Source: Hormiphora californensis
Lineage: Eukaryota > Ctenophora > Tentaculata > Cydippida > Pleurobrachiidae
Length of the DNA stretch: 64,000 nt
NCBI GenBank assembly: GCA_020137815.1
Contig: CM035352.1
Coordinates: forward strand, 6,238,025 to 6,302,024
Reading direction: 5' to 3'
The notes under the pieces were generated by a model, which searched no databases, was not told the origin of the DNA, and worked only from the letters and a program-made list of their open reading frames with translations. Below are positions 30,735 to 64,000 of the stretch, piece after piece. The translations under genes were made by a program, and so were the position numbers. Positions within the stretch are counted from its first letter, which is position 1. The number at the start of each line of letters is the position of its first letter.

Positions 30735-33700
30735 ATGCCGCTTGTAAAAGACTGGGCGACACCTGCTACACGTCAGAAACACATAGTTAAGTTAAGAACT
30801 GCCCTTGTGTCATGCGGGCGAGATGAAAATGTTGAAGACATCGAACAGAAAATACTTGATAAGAGTAACAGCCTTGAGGAATACCTCCATAACTTATCCA
30901 AGGTATGTACCTGAAAGGTATATTCTGTACCTGAAAAGGTGACAACCTGTAGGCTGTACTGGTGTGTACCGGACTCTGGAATAAATCAACAAAATACTGA
31001 ATATCCCGTTTTCTTACTTCAAATCCCCTGTAGGTGTTGGTACACTGCCAGACGAACAAACAGCAACAACAGAACATGCAGATGCAACAAAATATGCAGG
31101 TAGCACAGAACCTTCACATGCAGAGACACCTCCAAATGCAGCAACACATGGTGCAGGGGATGGGAGGTATGCAGCCTGGTCCGCCCAACATGCAGGCTGT
31201 CCCGACAGGCCAGGGTGTTATGATGAGCCAACAGCCAGGTGGGGGAGTGGTGGTAATGAGGGGTTACCCACCCGGGGCCCCTGGTGGACCTCCCCCACCC
31301 GGCCATGATGACCCTGAGAAGAGGGGGGCATTGTTTGGGCCACCTGGCTCCAACATGGATGAGGAAACTCTGTATCAGGTACCTGACCATCCTGTAGATT
31401 ATCATGTGGGTGATCTCACACTCTCCGTATTGATATAATGACGTCAACTTAACAAGCTCCTAACAGTCATTATATATCCTTCCTCTCTTCTTCTCCATCT
31501 TTCTCGCTCACTCTTTCTTTCTGGGTGCTATCCACTGAGTAATCAGTTTCACAATCATTGTACGTTTCCTCAGCTCAAGATGCAAGAACTCCAAAGAAGG
31601 TTTATTGTTCCTCTTCAAAAGTTACGAGAAAAGAAAACCGCTGGAAATCAATCAGATAACAGCCTCAAACGACTTGATGAAATTCTAGACATTCTCAAGT
31701 CGTCTAAGAAGATCAAAATGGATTCCCTAAAACAGATTGAGACCATTCTAATTAAATTGTTCGATAAGAATAACACTCCTGAAACTGTTGGTTCGGTCGA
31801 GAAGCTTCCTACCTCCACTGCTGCTATACCCGGTTCGTGTTTCTAGATGTACGTTATGTGCAGTAATTGGTTGTTGTGTTCTAACCCTCCTTTACATCTG
31901 TATATAGTTACCATGTGCTCTGTTTAGTTCGCTCTAACACAGGAACCGACCGAATCAGAAAATACTGGTCCCTGATTGGCTGATAACCAGTCACGTGACC
32001 TAAATACCGAGTTTTGATTGGTTGTTTACTTGTTTTGGTCGGTTCCTGCTCTAACATATTGTTTTTGTAGGTTCAATAGAGAAGCCGTCCAACATTCGAA
32101 ACACACATTTCTGTCAACCACTTATTGACGGGGTAGCTAACCATGCCCGCAATCCTTCCTTCTACCACACAGTCAAGTAAGTTATAAGTAAGTTATAAGT
32201 AAGTTATAAAACACTCCTCTCTACTTAAATATATATGGGACACCTTGTGGGCACCTTGTATTATACTGGCCAGTGTTATAGTCGAGACGCTGCCCTGGTG
32301 GAGTACACCTCTCTTCTAAGAGTAGGTGAAAGTGGCTTGCCAGACTCCTCTCTCTCTCCCTTAAAAAAATTTATTACGTTATAACCTGGGGTTAGGGGTG
32401 TGGTGAGAGAAAGGGTCAAGCCAACTATTTGACAACAATCAAGTCTTCTGCAATCTAATATTATGCACTAGAAACTCATTTTATTTCAGAATATGTTGTT
32501 GTTATGTTTGTTGCACAAGTTACAAAATGTGGTTTTCGATAAAAGTGTTTTGATTCTTACAATTCATCTCTTTGATTGCCTTCAGTGGCAGCAGTTATCT
32601 ATTGATCTACTGCCTCTCGACGGTCACGGCGTGCCTGGTGAAATTTTAACACGACCTAGCATGCGACGGGAAACCACCACTTGTACGTGGTAGCTGAGGG
32701 TCTACAGAATGGCGCTACGGTGCGGGAAAAAACATTCCATTCCCTAAAATCTTTTTTTTTACTTTTATTTGATTTGGGTCAAAATTGGCTATATTAAACG
32801 TGGTCCCGAAAAATCCATAATGACTTAGCACACAAAATATGTCACCCCCACCTATTTTTGCACGTAGAATCGATTGCCCTTGAAGTCGAATCTCTAAAAT
32901 GACTGTAAAATGGTCAAAAGTTGATTTTTTACCATTTTTTGGAGGTTTTTGGCGCCTAAACCATTGAAAACGTTGAGATAGGAATTTGAAACTAGTGCCA
33001 ATCGTTAAAATGGTCATTTTTCTACCAAGAACCAAGTTTTCGTGTATATCCGATTTATGGTTAGATTTGGGCAAATTGTTGAAATCTGCCAACTAGGAGA
33101 ACCGTAACTTGATTTTCTTGTTTTTTGGATTTTGGCATTTTTGACAAACTTCTGATTGAAATGGTCAATCGGGACCATGCTTAAGTTTTTTATGGGATAA
33201 TTTTCGACTAAAATCCAAGATTTCATACCAATCCAATAACAGATCGTTGATTTATAGAAAATTTAAGTAGGCAAAACGGTCAAAATGACAACTTTTCTTG
33301 CTTATTTTGACCGTTTTGCCTACTTACATTTTCTATAAATCAACGATCTGTTATTGGATTGGTATGAAATCTTGGATTTTAGTCGAAAGTTATCCCATAA
33401 ACAACTTAAGCATGGTCCCGATTGACCATTTCAATCAGAAGTTTGTCAAAAATGCCAAAATCCAAAAAACAAGAAAATCAGGTTACGGTTCTCCTAGTTG
33501 GCAGATTTCAACAATTTGCCCAAATCTAACCATAAATCGGATATACACGAAAACTTGGTTCTTGGTAGAAAAATGACCATTTTAACGATTGGCACTAGTT
33601 TCAAATTCCTATCTCAACGTTTTCAATGGTTTAGGCGCCAAAAACCTTCAAAAAATGGTAAAAAATCAACTTTTGACCATTTTACAGTCATTTTAGAGAT

Positions 33701-34673
33701 TCGACTTCAAGGGCAATCGATTCTACGTGCAAAAATAGGTGGGGGTGACATATTTTGTGTGCTAAGTCATTATGGATTTTTCGTGACCACGTTTAATATA
33801 GCCAATTTTGACCCAAATCAAATAAAAGTAAAAAAAAAGATTTTAGGGAATGGAATGTTTTTTCCCGCACCGTAGCGCCATTCTGTAGACCCTCAGCTAC
33901 CACGTAGAAGTGGTGGTTTCCCGTCGCAAGCTAGGTCGTGTTAAAATTTCACCAGGCACGCCGTGCGGTATGGGCGGAATATAATTACGTCTGTGGCCTA
34001 TTATTATTATTTATTACATATTATCTTTCCATTTAGGCGAACGTTTGGTCCTGCTCTGTATAGTCACTACGGTAATGTGACACAGTACCCACCTGCTAAA
34101 CGGCACAAGAAAGGCGACCTAACCGCAATGCTCCCAATGATGCTCAACTCAGAGATAGACAGACTTCCCTCTTTTTTTAAGGTGAGATCATATTTCCTCC
34201 TCCTCCTCCTCGCATTTTGATTTCTAATGTAAAATGTTCTAAGCGCAATTTAGCAGACCTTCTTTCTTCAAATTGCTAAAACGCTCCCCTCATTTCAGGC
34301 GGAAATAAAGAACAGGGAACGCGGTGATCTTGAAGTGGTGGTACGACATAAAACGTATCATGTTGCCCCTAAGATTACCGTTGTGATCCCTAACAAATAT
34401 CCAGACCAGTCTCCATGGGTGGGTTGTTAATTCATCAGCTAATTAGTCTCCTTAGATAATTAGTAATTAATTAGTTGAAAATGAAGATTATTGCTAAAAA
34501 TTACCCATTATATCATGCAGGTACGATCGTCCCAAAACAAAATGGCGAAGGAAGTTGAGAGTGCTTTAAAAGACAAACTAGTTACACTCCCAGTAACTGT
34601 AACGCTTACTCAAATCCTACTGGCATGGGATTTTAGTCTGAAACGGATTCTACGAAATCGTCCTACTGTTTGA
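30735..34673 (+). CDS. MED15: Mediator subunit MED15, complete, 7 exons
   Basis: Exons: 30735-30902, 31034-31378, 31574-31832, 32071-32176, 34037-34181, 34299-34418, 34521-34673, all in phase, giving 431 residues. The N-terminus is a KIX domain (DWATPATRQKHIVKLRTALV). Next comes a Gln/Met-rich stretch (QQQQNMQMQQNMQVAQNLHM) and a Gly/Pro-rich linker, then a conserved helical part (LKMQELQRRFIVPLQKLREK) and the C-terminal MED15 domain (HVAPKITVVIPNKYPDQSPW, then LLAWDFSLKRILRNRP). MED15 is in the Mediator tail, where the KIX domain receives activators and links them to RNA polymerase II. It is shorter than vertebrate MED15 (about 790), mainly in the Gln-rich region. Intron 3 holds a MITE; intron 4 holds a 1.34-kb palindrome and begins with three tandem donors. 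Confidence 0.93.
31940..32048 (+). mobile_element. 109-bp hAT-type MITE, copy 4 (MED15 intron 3)
   Basis: Intact termini with exact duplication CTCTAACA (31932-31939, 32049-32056). It ends 22 bp before the exon-4 acceptor, so its flank now contributes to the polypyrimidine/branch region. Internal CCAAT, TGATAA, GTCACGTGAC and TTGTTTAC motifs are conserved. Confidence 0.9.
32177..32209 (+). repeat. Triplicated MED15 exon-4 donor (11-bp unit)
   Basis: GTAAGTTATAA is repeated three times directly after exon 4, giving three consecutive AA|GTAAGT donors. The first (32177) keeps the frame; use of the others would insert 11 or 22 bases. Confidence 0.85.
32625..33965. mobile_element. 1341-bp near-perfect palindrome (fold-back element) in MED15 intron 4
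   Basis: The arms, each about 660 bp, run from CACGGCGTGCCTGGTGAAAT to its exact inverse and meet near 33295 with a loop of about 20 bases. Flanking CGGT on both sides (32621-32624, 33966-33969) is a candidate 4-bp duplication. The arms differ at only scattered bases. Open frames that appear on both strands are mirror images and not genes. No transposase is encoded. Confidence 0.85.
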
Positions 34674-35048
34674 GTGTCTTTCAGACTTTGCAGAGCATTG
34701 TCTCATTCTCATTTCTGAAGAATTGCCGCCAGAGCATTGACGCTAGACTGTTTGAGCGTTTGTGATAATCACTGGTGATGATCAGGCCGTTGGATCAGAT
34801 TGTTGGAGAAGGGGCCTTGTTGCTGAGTATTTCCACATCTTTTCACGGGCCATGGGAAAAGAAATCAATTGACTTGTGTTATTCATGAAAACACTGGAGT
34901 TATTTATTTATTGATGTTAATTTTAAATTGTATTCAGCAGCTGTTTTTCTTGTCTCACTTCACCCAAGTCCCAACGCCCTACTCTTGCCTTAATATTCTC
35001 GTTTTATGATATCTCACACAAAACAATTCAGTAGTTGTAGGGGCCCTG
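34674..35048. other. Intergenic interval, MED15 to sorting nexin
   Basis: 375 bp, both genes on the plus strand, so it holds the MED15 3' UTR and the sorting nexin promoter/5' UTR. AT-rich with no clear core promoter or poly-A signal that I would single out. Confidence 0.4.
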
Positions 35049-35232
35049 ATGGCAGACGACAGGATAACTCAACGGCTAAATCCCAAGGAACAAACTCTTG
35101 CTGAGGCATATGATCTGCCCGCCAACTTTCTTGAAATCGATGTGCTAAACCCTGAAACGCATGGGGTTGCCAACAAGAGATATACTGACTACGAGGTTCG
35201 GCTTAAGGTAAGCGGCGTCTCTCCTATCTTTC

Positions 35233-35278
<46 letters not shown>

Positions 35279-36444
35279 ATCTCTCTATCTCTCTCCTATC
35301 TCTCCAGATCTCTCTCCTATCTATCTCTCCTACTATATAATCTGATTCTGACAGTGACAGTCTTACACCTTTTTACACACACACACATTTGTTATTGTAC
35401 GTGCGTTGCTTTTTCTCATGACTCATTTCCAGCAAGAAATATTGTGATCATTTTGACGCAGACTACAACATAATTGACGCCCTTTCCTTATCTAAACTAA
35501 TCTACATTGTTATTTTCAGACCAACCTCCCTATATTTCGGATTCAAGAGTGTACGGTGCGTCGGCGTTATAGCGATTTCGAGTGGCTGCGGGGAGAATTA
35601 GAAAAAGAGAGCAAGGTTAGGACGGCGGTGTTTTTCATTATCATTTCATTATCATGATTATGTACATGCGTATAACGTATTTGATTGATTTTGCTCCTAA
35701 CTCCGATATTTTCTCTCTCAAGATAATTGTGCCCACTCTACCCGGAAAAGCTTTAAAAAGGATGCTACCTTTCCGAGGGGATGACGGTATGTTACAATCC
35801 CAATTCCCACCTGTTCACACAAAACTATTTTCAATTTCATGTGTTGAGGCCGCCAGTTGTGTAAAAAGTAACATATTTTCCTGCCACCTGGGACGGCTAT
35901 TGCTAGTAACGCGCGCTCAGTTCTCAACAAAGTACACTTGTTGGCATCGGCCGATTGCGCGGCGTCTGTACATTCAATACTGTCACCTTCACCAGCAAAG
36001 TAACTCGAGCTATCACTTCCTACTGTCCGCTGTACCAGTTTACAGGCGATAAGGAAAGGGGCAGCATTCCGCAGAAGAATTAAAACCAGTTTCCTCTTTC
36101 AGGTATCTTCGAAGAAGAGTTTATTGAGGAAAGGAGGCAAGGAATTGAGTCATTTATTAACAAGATAGCCGGACATCCACTCGCACAAAATGAAAAATGT
36201 CTGCACATGTTCCTTACCGAGGCTGTAATAGGTGGGAGACACATCGATAGTTCTTTATTTAACATGAAAATAAATTTGATCTGATTCACATTCAAACACA
36301 CACACATTTAAACAAACAAACATTCAAACACTGTTTCTCCAGTCTTTTCAACCCTTTTTTAGGAACTAATTTATATCAAGGTACTAACTACTAAATTTCA
36401 TATCCTCAGATAAAAACTACATCCCCGGTAAAGTGAGAAACTGA
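35049..36444 (+). CDS. SNX3: SNX3/SNX12-type sorting nexin, complete, 5 exons
   Basis: Exons: 35049-35207, 35520-35615, 35723-35786, 36103-36231, 36410-36444; 160 residues (human SNX3 has 162). It is essentially one PX domain: NFLEIDVLNPETHG, YEVRLKTNLPIFRIQ, the phosphoinositide-binding RRRYSDFEWLRGELEKESK, LPGKALKRMLPFRGDDGIF, FIEERRQGIESFINKIAGHP and LAQNEKCLHMFL. The RRYSDF basic patch and the proline-rich loop needed for PI3P binding are present. SNX3 recruits retromer to early endosomes for retrieval of cargo such as Wntless. SNX3 and SNX12 are vertebrate duplicates, so the gene is probably the single pre-duplication orthologue. The start is the first ATG matching the family N-terminus. 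Confidence 0.94.
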
Positions 36445-36863
36445 ACGTGAGAGAAATACTAAAAAAGGTTCAAAATTGCATCTCTCTCTCTGTCACTGCC
36501 GTCTCCCCGCCCCCATTGTCTAATAAACATTTCTTGTCCCCTGTTGTGTTGCTTGACAGTCTTAGTCTGAGAAAAATTAGTCAGGCGTCGCAACTCTCCC
36601 ATTTTTATGTCAATCCCCCCTGTGTATCCCCTTGATTAACGGAGAATTCTTTGTGTGTGTTTAAGTGTAAAAACTGGAGAAAAATCTTTCACTGAATTTA
36701 TTGAGTTTTATCTGACCCTCCCTCAACAACCCCAAGGGCCAAGCCATCCCTATCCCTAACCTCTAGCCGACCCATCCCCTACCCTCTATCTAACCTAGAG
36801 TGAGTTGTCCGACCCCTGTCTCTCTACCCAAGAGTTATAGAATGTAGGACCCCTGTCCTCTTT
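36445..36863. other. Convergent 3' interval (sorting nexin / Ly6-like)
   Basis: About 420 bp between two convergent stop codons. It has CT-rich runs and no repeat family or frame of note. Confidence 0.4.
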
Positions 36864-37723
36864 CTACCCGAGAGTCCCGAGAGTAAATAACAAGACCCCA
36901 AGGCAAGGTAGAACACTTTTAGTCCCACTATACTGTGGCTCATTACAGTAGTGCGTGTTACAGGTGCTTGTGGCACAGTACCGCATGGTGTACCCCTGTT
37001 GTGTCACATTCGTCTCCATTTCCTTGCAATCCGTTGAGGGGTCCCAGCAGTCCCTGTTGTAGAGGGGCAGGGGACAGGGGTGTTAGAGAGGAATGTAGAG
37101 TAAAGGGGCAGGGGAAGTTAGTTTTTAGATTGAAGTGGTCATTGTAGAGTAGGGGCGTTAGTTTTTAGGGGGGAATTGTTTGGGATGCCACTGATTTTAT
37201 GGCGAGGGAAACAAGAAAGACATCATCAGTGAGTGATGTAATCAGCGTGTGTACTGGTCCCTGATTGGCTGATAACCAGTCACGTGATCTAAATAACGAG
37301 TTCTGATTGGTTGTTTACTTGATACTGTAATGTACCTTACAAAGTAGGTCTTCTTAGTAGTGTTTCTGGTTTCGTAGATAAATAGCATGTATCCACACAT
37401 AGCACCCACTGGACAGCTCACCTTCTTACTACTGGGGAGGGGGGAGAGGGTCATTAGTAAACTAAGCAGGCGAGTAAAGTAGCTATGTAATACCTAGGAT
37501 ACTGCAATTGCGAGGGGCATTGATATCAAAATTACTAGGGCCGGCAATTGAGATCACACAACATATATTACCTGTTCCAGCAGTCTAAGTGGTCGAGTTG
37601 TCTGGTGTCATAATCAACTACCCTCTCACAGCTGTGACATCTGATCTCTTCATCCTTCGGTACAGTTGTAGAGGCGACAATTGTTATAGTAGTCAGGACA
37701 GGAAGAAGCAATACCAAAAACAT
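36864..37723 (-). CDS. Ly6/uPAR (three-finger) domain protein with GPI-type tail, 3 exons
   Basis: Exons: 37723-37572, 37431-37336, 37053-36864, in phase, 145 residues. A hydrophobic signal peptide (MFLVLLLPVLTTITIVAS) is followed by a ten-cysteine three-finger pattern: RCHSC, LDC, VSC, GAMC, DCW, TDC, MRYC, STC and a closing HYCNE, the C-terminal CN pair that defines Ly6/uPAR domains. A short hydrophobic C-terminal segment (VLPCLGVLLFTLGTLG) with no basic tail fits GPI anchoring. Introns fall between the fingers, as in many Ly6 genes. Likely a cell-surface ligand or channel modulator; the partner is unknown. Intron 2 contains a partial MITE (37251-37325) close to the donor. Confidence 0.82.
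37251..37325 (+). mobile_element. Partial hAT-type MITE, copy 5 (Ly6-like intron 2)
   Basis: The central 75 bp of the 109-bp MITE, from TACTGGTCCCTGATTGG to TTGTTTACTTGATA. Both terminal repeats are lost. The E-box palindrome is altered to GTCACGTGAT; both CCAAT boxes and TTGTTTAC remain. It lies about 10 bp from the exon-2 donor on the minus strand. Confidence 0.75.
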
Positions 37724-38336
37724 TGAGGTCTAGAGAGGGAGTGTAAATTAATTATAAAGCTGGAGAAATATATTTTAACTTCTAGTATACATATATTGTG
37801 GATTACACAATCCCTGATAGATATACAGCAAGAGATACGATCTGTTTATCAACGTCAAGCAGGGAAGACAAGTAATACAAGAGATTTATATTTTGCAGTA
37901 GATATACCCCCTACTGAGCCATCTTTCAAATATAGAAACACAACCCCCTGGCTAAGTAATGAAGTTAGAGTAAAATGAGAGAGGCTAGACTTAATAATTT
38001 GCATATTATCTGTCGAACTATTGGATAGCCAATCAGAATCGTTCTGATTTTCTAACCGATATGTCAAATAAAATGAAAGTTTACAAATGAAAATGACCCG
38101 TTATATATTACTCCTTCCCCAACCACCACCCTGACTGACTCCACAGTTCACAATCCCAATACAAGGAATAAACAGCTGATCTTACCCGATAACCCTTTAA
38201 CTCGCTTCCAGTTCCATCTCTAAATAGCCCCCAGCTGTCAGCCCTCTCAACTCACTCTTAACCCCCTCCCCTCCCCCTTTAATTGCCTGGTAACTCCCTC
38301 TCAACTCCCCCACAACTCCCTACCATCTCTCTAGCT
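37724..38336. other. Divergent promoter interval (Ly6-like / MPO1-like)
   Basis: 613 bp between two start codons on opposite strands. The MPO1 side is pyrimidine-rich (38200-38335). No TATA box or recognisable operator stands out; the rest is AT-rich. Confidence 0.4.
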
Positions 38337-44174
<5,838 letters not shown>

Positions 44175-44846
44175 ATCAGCTCCCCTGAATCTCTCAGAAT
44201 GACCCATCCTGTCTGAAGATAGTGGTCGAGGTGCCTGGGTTGTTAGCAACACGGTGTTCCAGATCGACCACCAAATCGGCTCTCTGATCAATGATCATGG
44301 CAGTGGCAGTAGTTTCTTATAGTGACCGCCACAGGCTAGCACAATTTTCTATTTCTATAAACATTTTCAGTACAATTTGGGTTTGAAAATAGACATATCA
44401 AAAGCAAACGGGATTGATTGTATACTCAATCTTGAAATGCAAATGTGTACAGATTTTTTGATATTAGTTCGACAAGAAATTAATTTTATTTTTAGATGTT
44501 GTAAAATTCGACTGATGTTTGCTGCAATGCCAATACTTATCATGCCCTTAACTAGAAAACAACCCCCCCTCCCCAACATAACTGTCTCAGAGTTAAGCAC
44601 ATACTAAACCACTCCCTACCAATGCAATCTTTCTCGCGCAACACAAAAACGGGGGCAAGTAGATTACGTATGTCTCGACAAGTAAATTGAACATTTCTCG
44701 GTGCGTCAGGCATGGTGCATCAGGCATGGCACTCTTACCAAAACGTCATCCAATTTTCCCGATCCCGATTTAATTGGCTCTATCTCTGCCCTAATAAAAT
44801 AAACTCTTATAACTCAAACCCTCATGATCTCATATTCCCTAGCACT
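44175..44846. other. Intergenic interval, MPO1-like to AP4S1
   Basis: About 670 bp, both genes on the plus strand. AT-rich; it holds the MPO1 3' UTR and AP4S1 promoter. Short frames on both strands lack any family signature. Confidence 0.4.
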
Positions 44847-45802
44847 ATGATAGAGTTCCTAATGGTATGCAACAAGGCAGGGGCAGTGCGAGTATCCCGG
44901 AGTTACACAACTAAACCACTCCCTGAGCCCCGGGGTGTCCTACACTCGTGTCTCAAGAGGAACAGTCCGCAACAGGTAAATGGGTCTGTCTGGCCCTCGA
45001 GATCGGGTCTGGAGCACGCTAAACAGTTATGGAATATGGATATATTGTAATACATATTTCAATGTTAAATACTATAGGTGCATTTTATAGACTATAATTT
45101 TCATTTTACTGGCTGGCCAAAATCTGTCATTATGTGTCAGGGTAATGGAAAATAGTTCAACATGTCATATGGATGTCTATTTTGAAAATTTTAGTGCACA
45201 TATAGTTCTTATCTTATCTTATCTTATCTTATCTTATCTTATCTTATCTTATCTTATCTTATCTTATCGGGATCTTATCTTATCGGGATCTTATCTTATC
45301 GGGATCTTATCTTATCTTATCAGTTATCTCTATTTTCCAGTGCTGCCACTTTGTTCTAAAAGACCACAAGGTCCGGATTGTGTTCCGACAGTATGCCTCC
45401 CTATTCTTTATCCTGGGTATCAGTGAGGGAGATAACATTATGGCCTACTTTGCATTTATACACAATCTTGTGGAGACCCTTAACTCCTACTTCAGGTATT
45501 TGACTGCTACCCTACACCCCCCCCCCCCCGGCCCCATGACGTGTCCTGTACCCTACACCCCCCCCCCCGGCCCCATGACGTGTCCGGTACCTTACACCCC
45601 CCCCCCCCCCCGGCACCATGACGTGTCCTATACCCTATACCCCCGTTTCAGTAATGTGTGTGAGTTGGATCTAATGCACAACGTGGACAGGGCCCACATG
45701 ATTCTCGACGAAATTGTTGTAAATGGATATATCACGGAGTCTAACCGGTCACGAGTCCTCGCCCCTATCGCCATACTCGATAAATCTATTGACAAAGTTT
45801 GA
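44847..45802 (+). CDS. AP4S1: AP-4 complex sigma subunit, complete, 3 exons
   Basis: Exons: 44847-44975, 45341-45495, 45652-45802, in phase, 144 residues, the same length as human AP4S1. It follows the sigma (longin-type) fold: MIEFLMVCNKAGAVRVSRSY, VRIVFRQYASLFFILGIS, FIHNLVETLNSYFSNVCELD and MHNVDRAHMILDEIVVNGYI, then ESNRSRVLAPIAILDKS. The MIEFLMVCNKAG start and ESNRSRVLAPI end separate it from sigma-1/2/3. AP-4 is a clathrin-independent adaptor exporting ATG9A and other cargo from the TGN. Intron 1 carries a (CTTAT)n array and intron 2 three C-rich repeats. Start chosen by exact family match. Confidence 0.94.
45206..45322. repeat. (CTTAT)n pentanucleotide microsatellite
   Basis: About 20 units of CTTAT, with three GGGAT-containing variants in the second half, in AP4S1 intron 1 shortly before the exon-2 acceptor. 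Confidence 0.9.
45514..45648. repeat. C-rich ~45-bp tandem repeat in AP4S1 intron 2
   Basis: Three units of TACCCTACA followed by a C-run and CGGCCCCATGACGTGTCC fill nearly the whole 156-bp intron. Confidence 0.8.
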
Positions 45803-45922
45803 GACAGTGATTGTGAGACAACAAATTAGGACACTCAGCCCGCTGGACAATGTTTTATTCCGCTCCGTTGGTTTCTTATTCGGCTGGTTCCGTAAATACG
45901 AGCTGTGATTGTGAGACATGTG

Positions 45923-45971
<49 letters not shown>

Positions 45972-46174
45972 GTGAGTGAGAGAAAGTGGTGATACAGAAA
46001 GCATGCATGAATATCAAGTTATGTGTTTTTGTGAATTCACTACAATAGTTCGGAGTGGAGCTCTCAGCTTTCCACTCGCCACTGAAAAGTTTTTGTTTCT
46101 GCCTAGTCCCACCAACGACACACCACGCTTTGACAGTTATCCTTCCTCGACAAGCTTGATGCGTGAGAGGCTGA

Positions 46175-46206
<32 letters not shown>

Positions 46207-46418
46207 AAAAGATATAGATAGGAGAGATGGATAGGCCATAAGCAGGTCCCTTCAATTGCCGAGAGATAGATTGATAAAGAGAGGATGGAACGGGACAATA
46301 GGGAGAGAAATAAGCCATAGACACCCCTGGATTTTAAAAAACATACACACTGTGAATCGGCTTATTGAAAGAAACAGTTAATATTTCTATCAAGGAGACA
46401 GAGAGAGAAAGAAAGAGG

Positions 46419-46450
<32 letters not shown>

Positions 46451-46711
46451 AAGAGAGAGAAAGAGAGAGAAAGCTTTGCGTCTCTGACGCCCATCTCTCT
46501 GCCGCTCTCTAAAATTTGACAGTCTCTTCTCGTGCATCCCTCGTTTATAAACACGCTCTGCATTTCGTTTTGCTGAAACACATTGCTCCATAATTTACAC
46601 GAGTCTAAATTTCACCCCCATATATAATACAGTCATCCCGGTAAATCGGAGTCCGACTATTATACACCCCTGTGTGTGAGAACAGCTGTAGTGAGGTGAT
46701 AAAGTGAGGAG
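45803..46711. other. Intergenic interval with (GA)n tracts
   Basis: Between AP4S1 and the next plus-strand gene. GA tracts at 45926-45967, 46176-46203 and 46397-46472. No gene; this interval must include the promoter of the gene starting at 46712. Confidence 0.5.
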
Positions 46712-63993
<17,282 letters not shown>

Positions 63994-64000
63994 GTAAGCT

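Noticed and set aside
32715-33875. Pair of 125-residue and pair of 70-92-residue frames on opposite strands
   Set aside because: The frames are mirror images created by the 1.34-kb palindrome. The same applies to the pairs at 39657-39890 and 40573-40806.

Overview
The window is nuclear DNA from an animal. Every multi-exon gene I could assemble uses GT-AG introns with clean reading phases. The gene set (a BTB-BACK-kelch protein, a GPI-type Ly6/uPAR protein, MED15, AP-4 sigma, ALKBH7) is metazoan. Short introns, dense small DNA transposons, abundant (GA)n tracts and an MPO1/DUF962 gene suggest a non-vertebrate lineage, possibly early branching, but I cannot name a phylum from the sequence. All exon joins below were read by eye from splice signals, phase and similarity to known families. 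None rests on a database search.

Layout. 1-492: the N-terminal part of ALKBH7 (minus strand). 1.5-6.1 kb: two small inverted-repeat elements, then a nearly full-length CR1/L2/Jockey-type LINE with an intact endonuclease-RT ORF. 6.7-10.0 kb: OLA1 (plus, 8 exons). 10-16 kb: transposons and minisatellites, including a tandem duplication of about 1.3 kb whose two copies each took a different later insertion. 16.2-21.1 kb: VPS45 (minus, 12 exons). 21.4-25.6 kb: two tandem single-exon F-box/LRR genes (minus). 25.9-29.0 kb: a kelch-like CUL3 adaptor (minus). 29.6-30.4 kb: a 5'-truncated copy of the LINE. 30.7-34.7 kb: MED15 (plus, 7 exons). 35.0-36.4 kb: an SNX3/SNX12-type sorting nexin (plus). 36.9-37.7 kb: a Ly6/uPAR-domain protein (minus). 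38.3-44.2 kb: an MPO1-like dioxygenase (plus), with nested transposons inside one intron. 44.8-45.8 kb: AP4S1 (plus). 46.7-64 kb and beyond: a large helical-repeat-like protein that I do not recognise (plus), running off the window and hosting a small secreted/membrane gene on the opposite strand at 51.7-53.9 kb.

Most genes here are housekeeping and appear unrelated in function, although VPS45, SNX3/12-like and AP4S1 are all endosome/TGN trafficking factors, and the F-box and kelch genes are both ubiquitin-ligase adaptors. I read this as chance neighbourhood, because nothing suggests co-regulation.

The most interesting structure lies between the codons. (1) At five splice junctions the exon edge and splice signal have been tandemly duplicated, twice growing into a large minisatellite. 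(2) A 109-bp hAT-type MITE with 8-bp target duplications occurs seven times. It carries a conserved cassette of CCAAT boxes, a perfect GTCACGTGAC palindrome and a TTGTTTAC forkhead-type motif, and four of its five intronic copies lie within about 30 bp of a splice site. (3) Two near-perfect 1.34-1.39 kb palindromes sit inside introns. (4) The LINE has a canonical A AAA AAC -1 slippery heptamer exactly where ORF1 must pass into ORF2.
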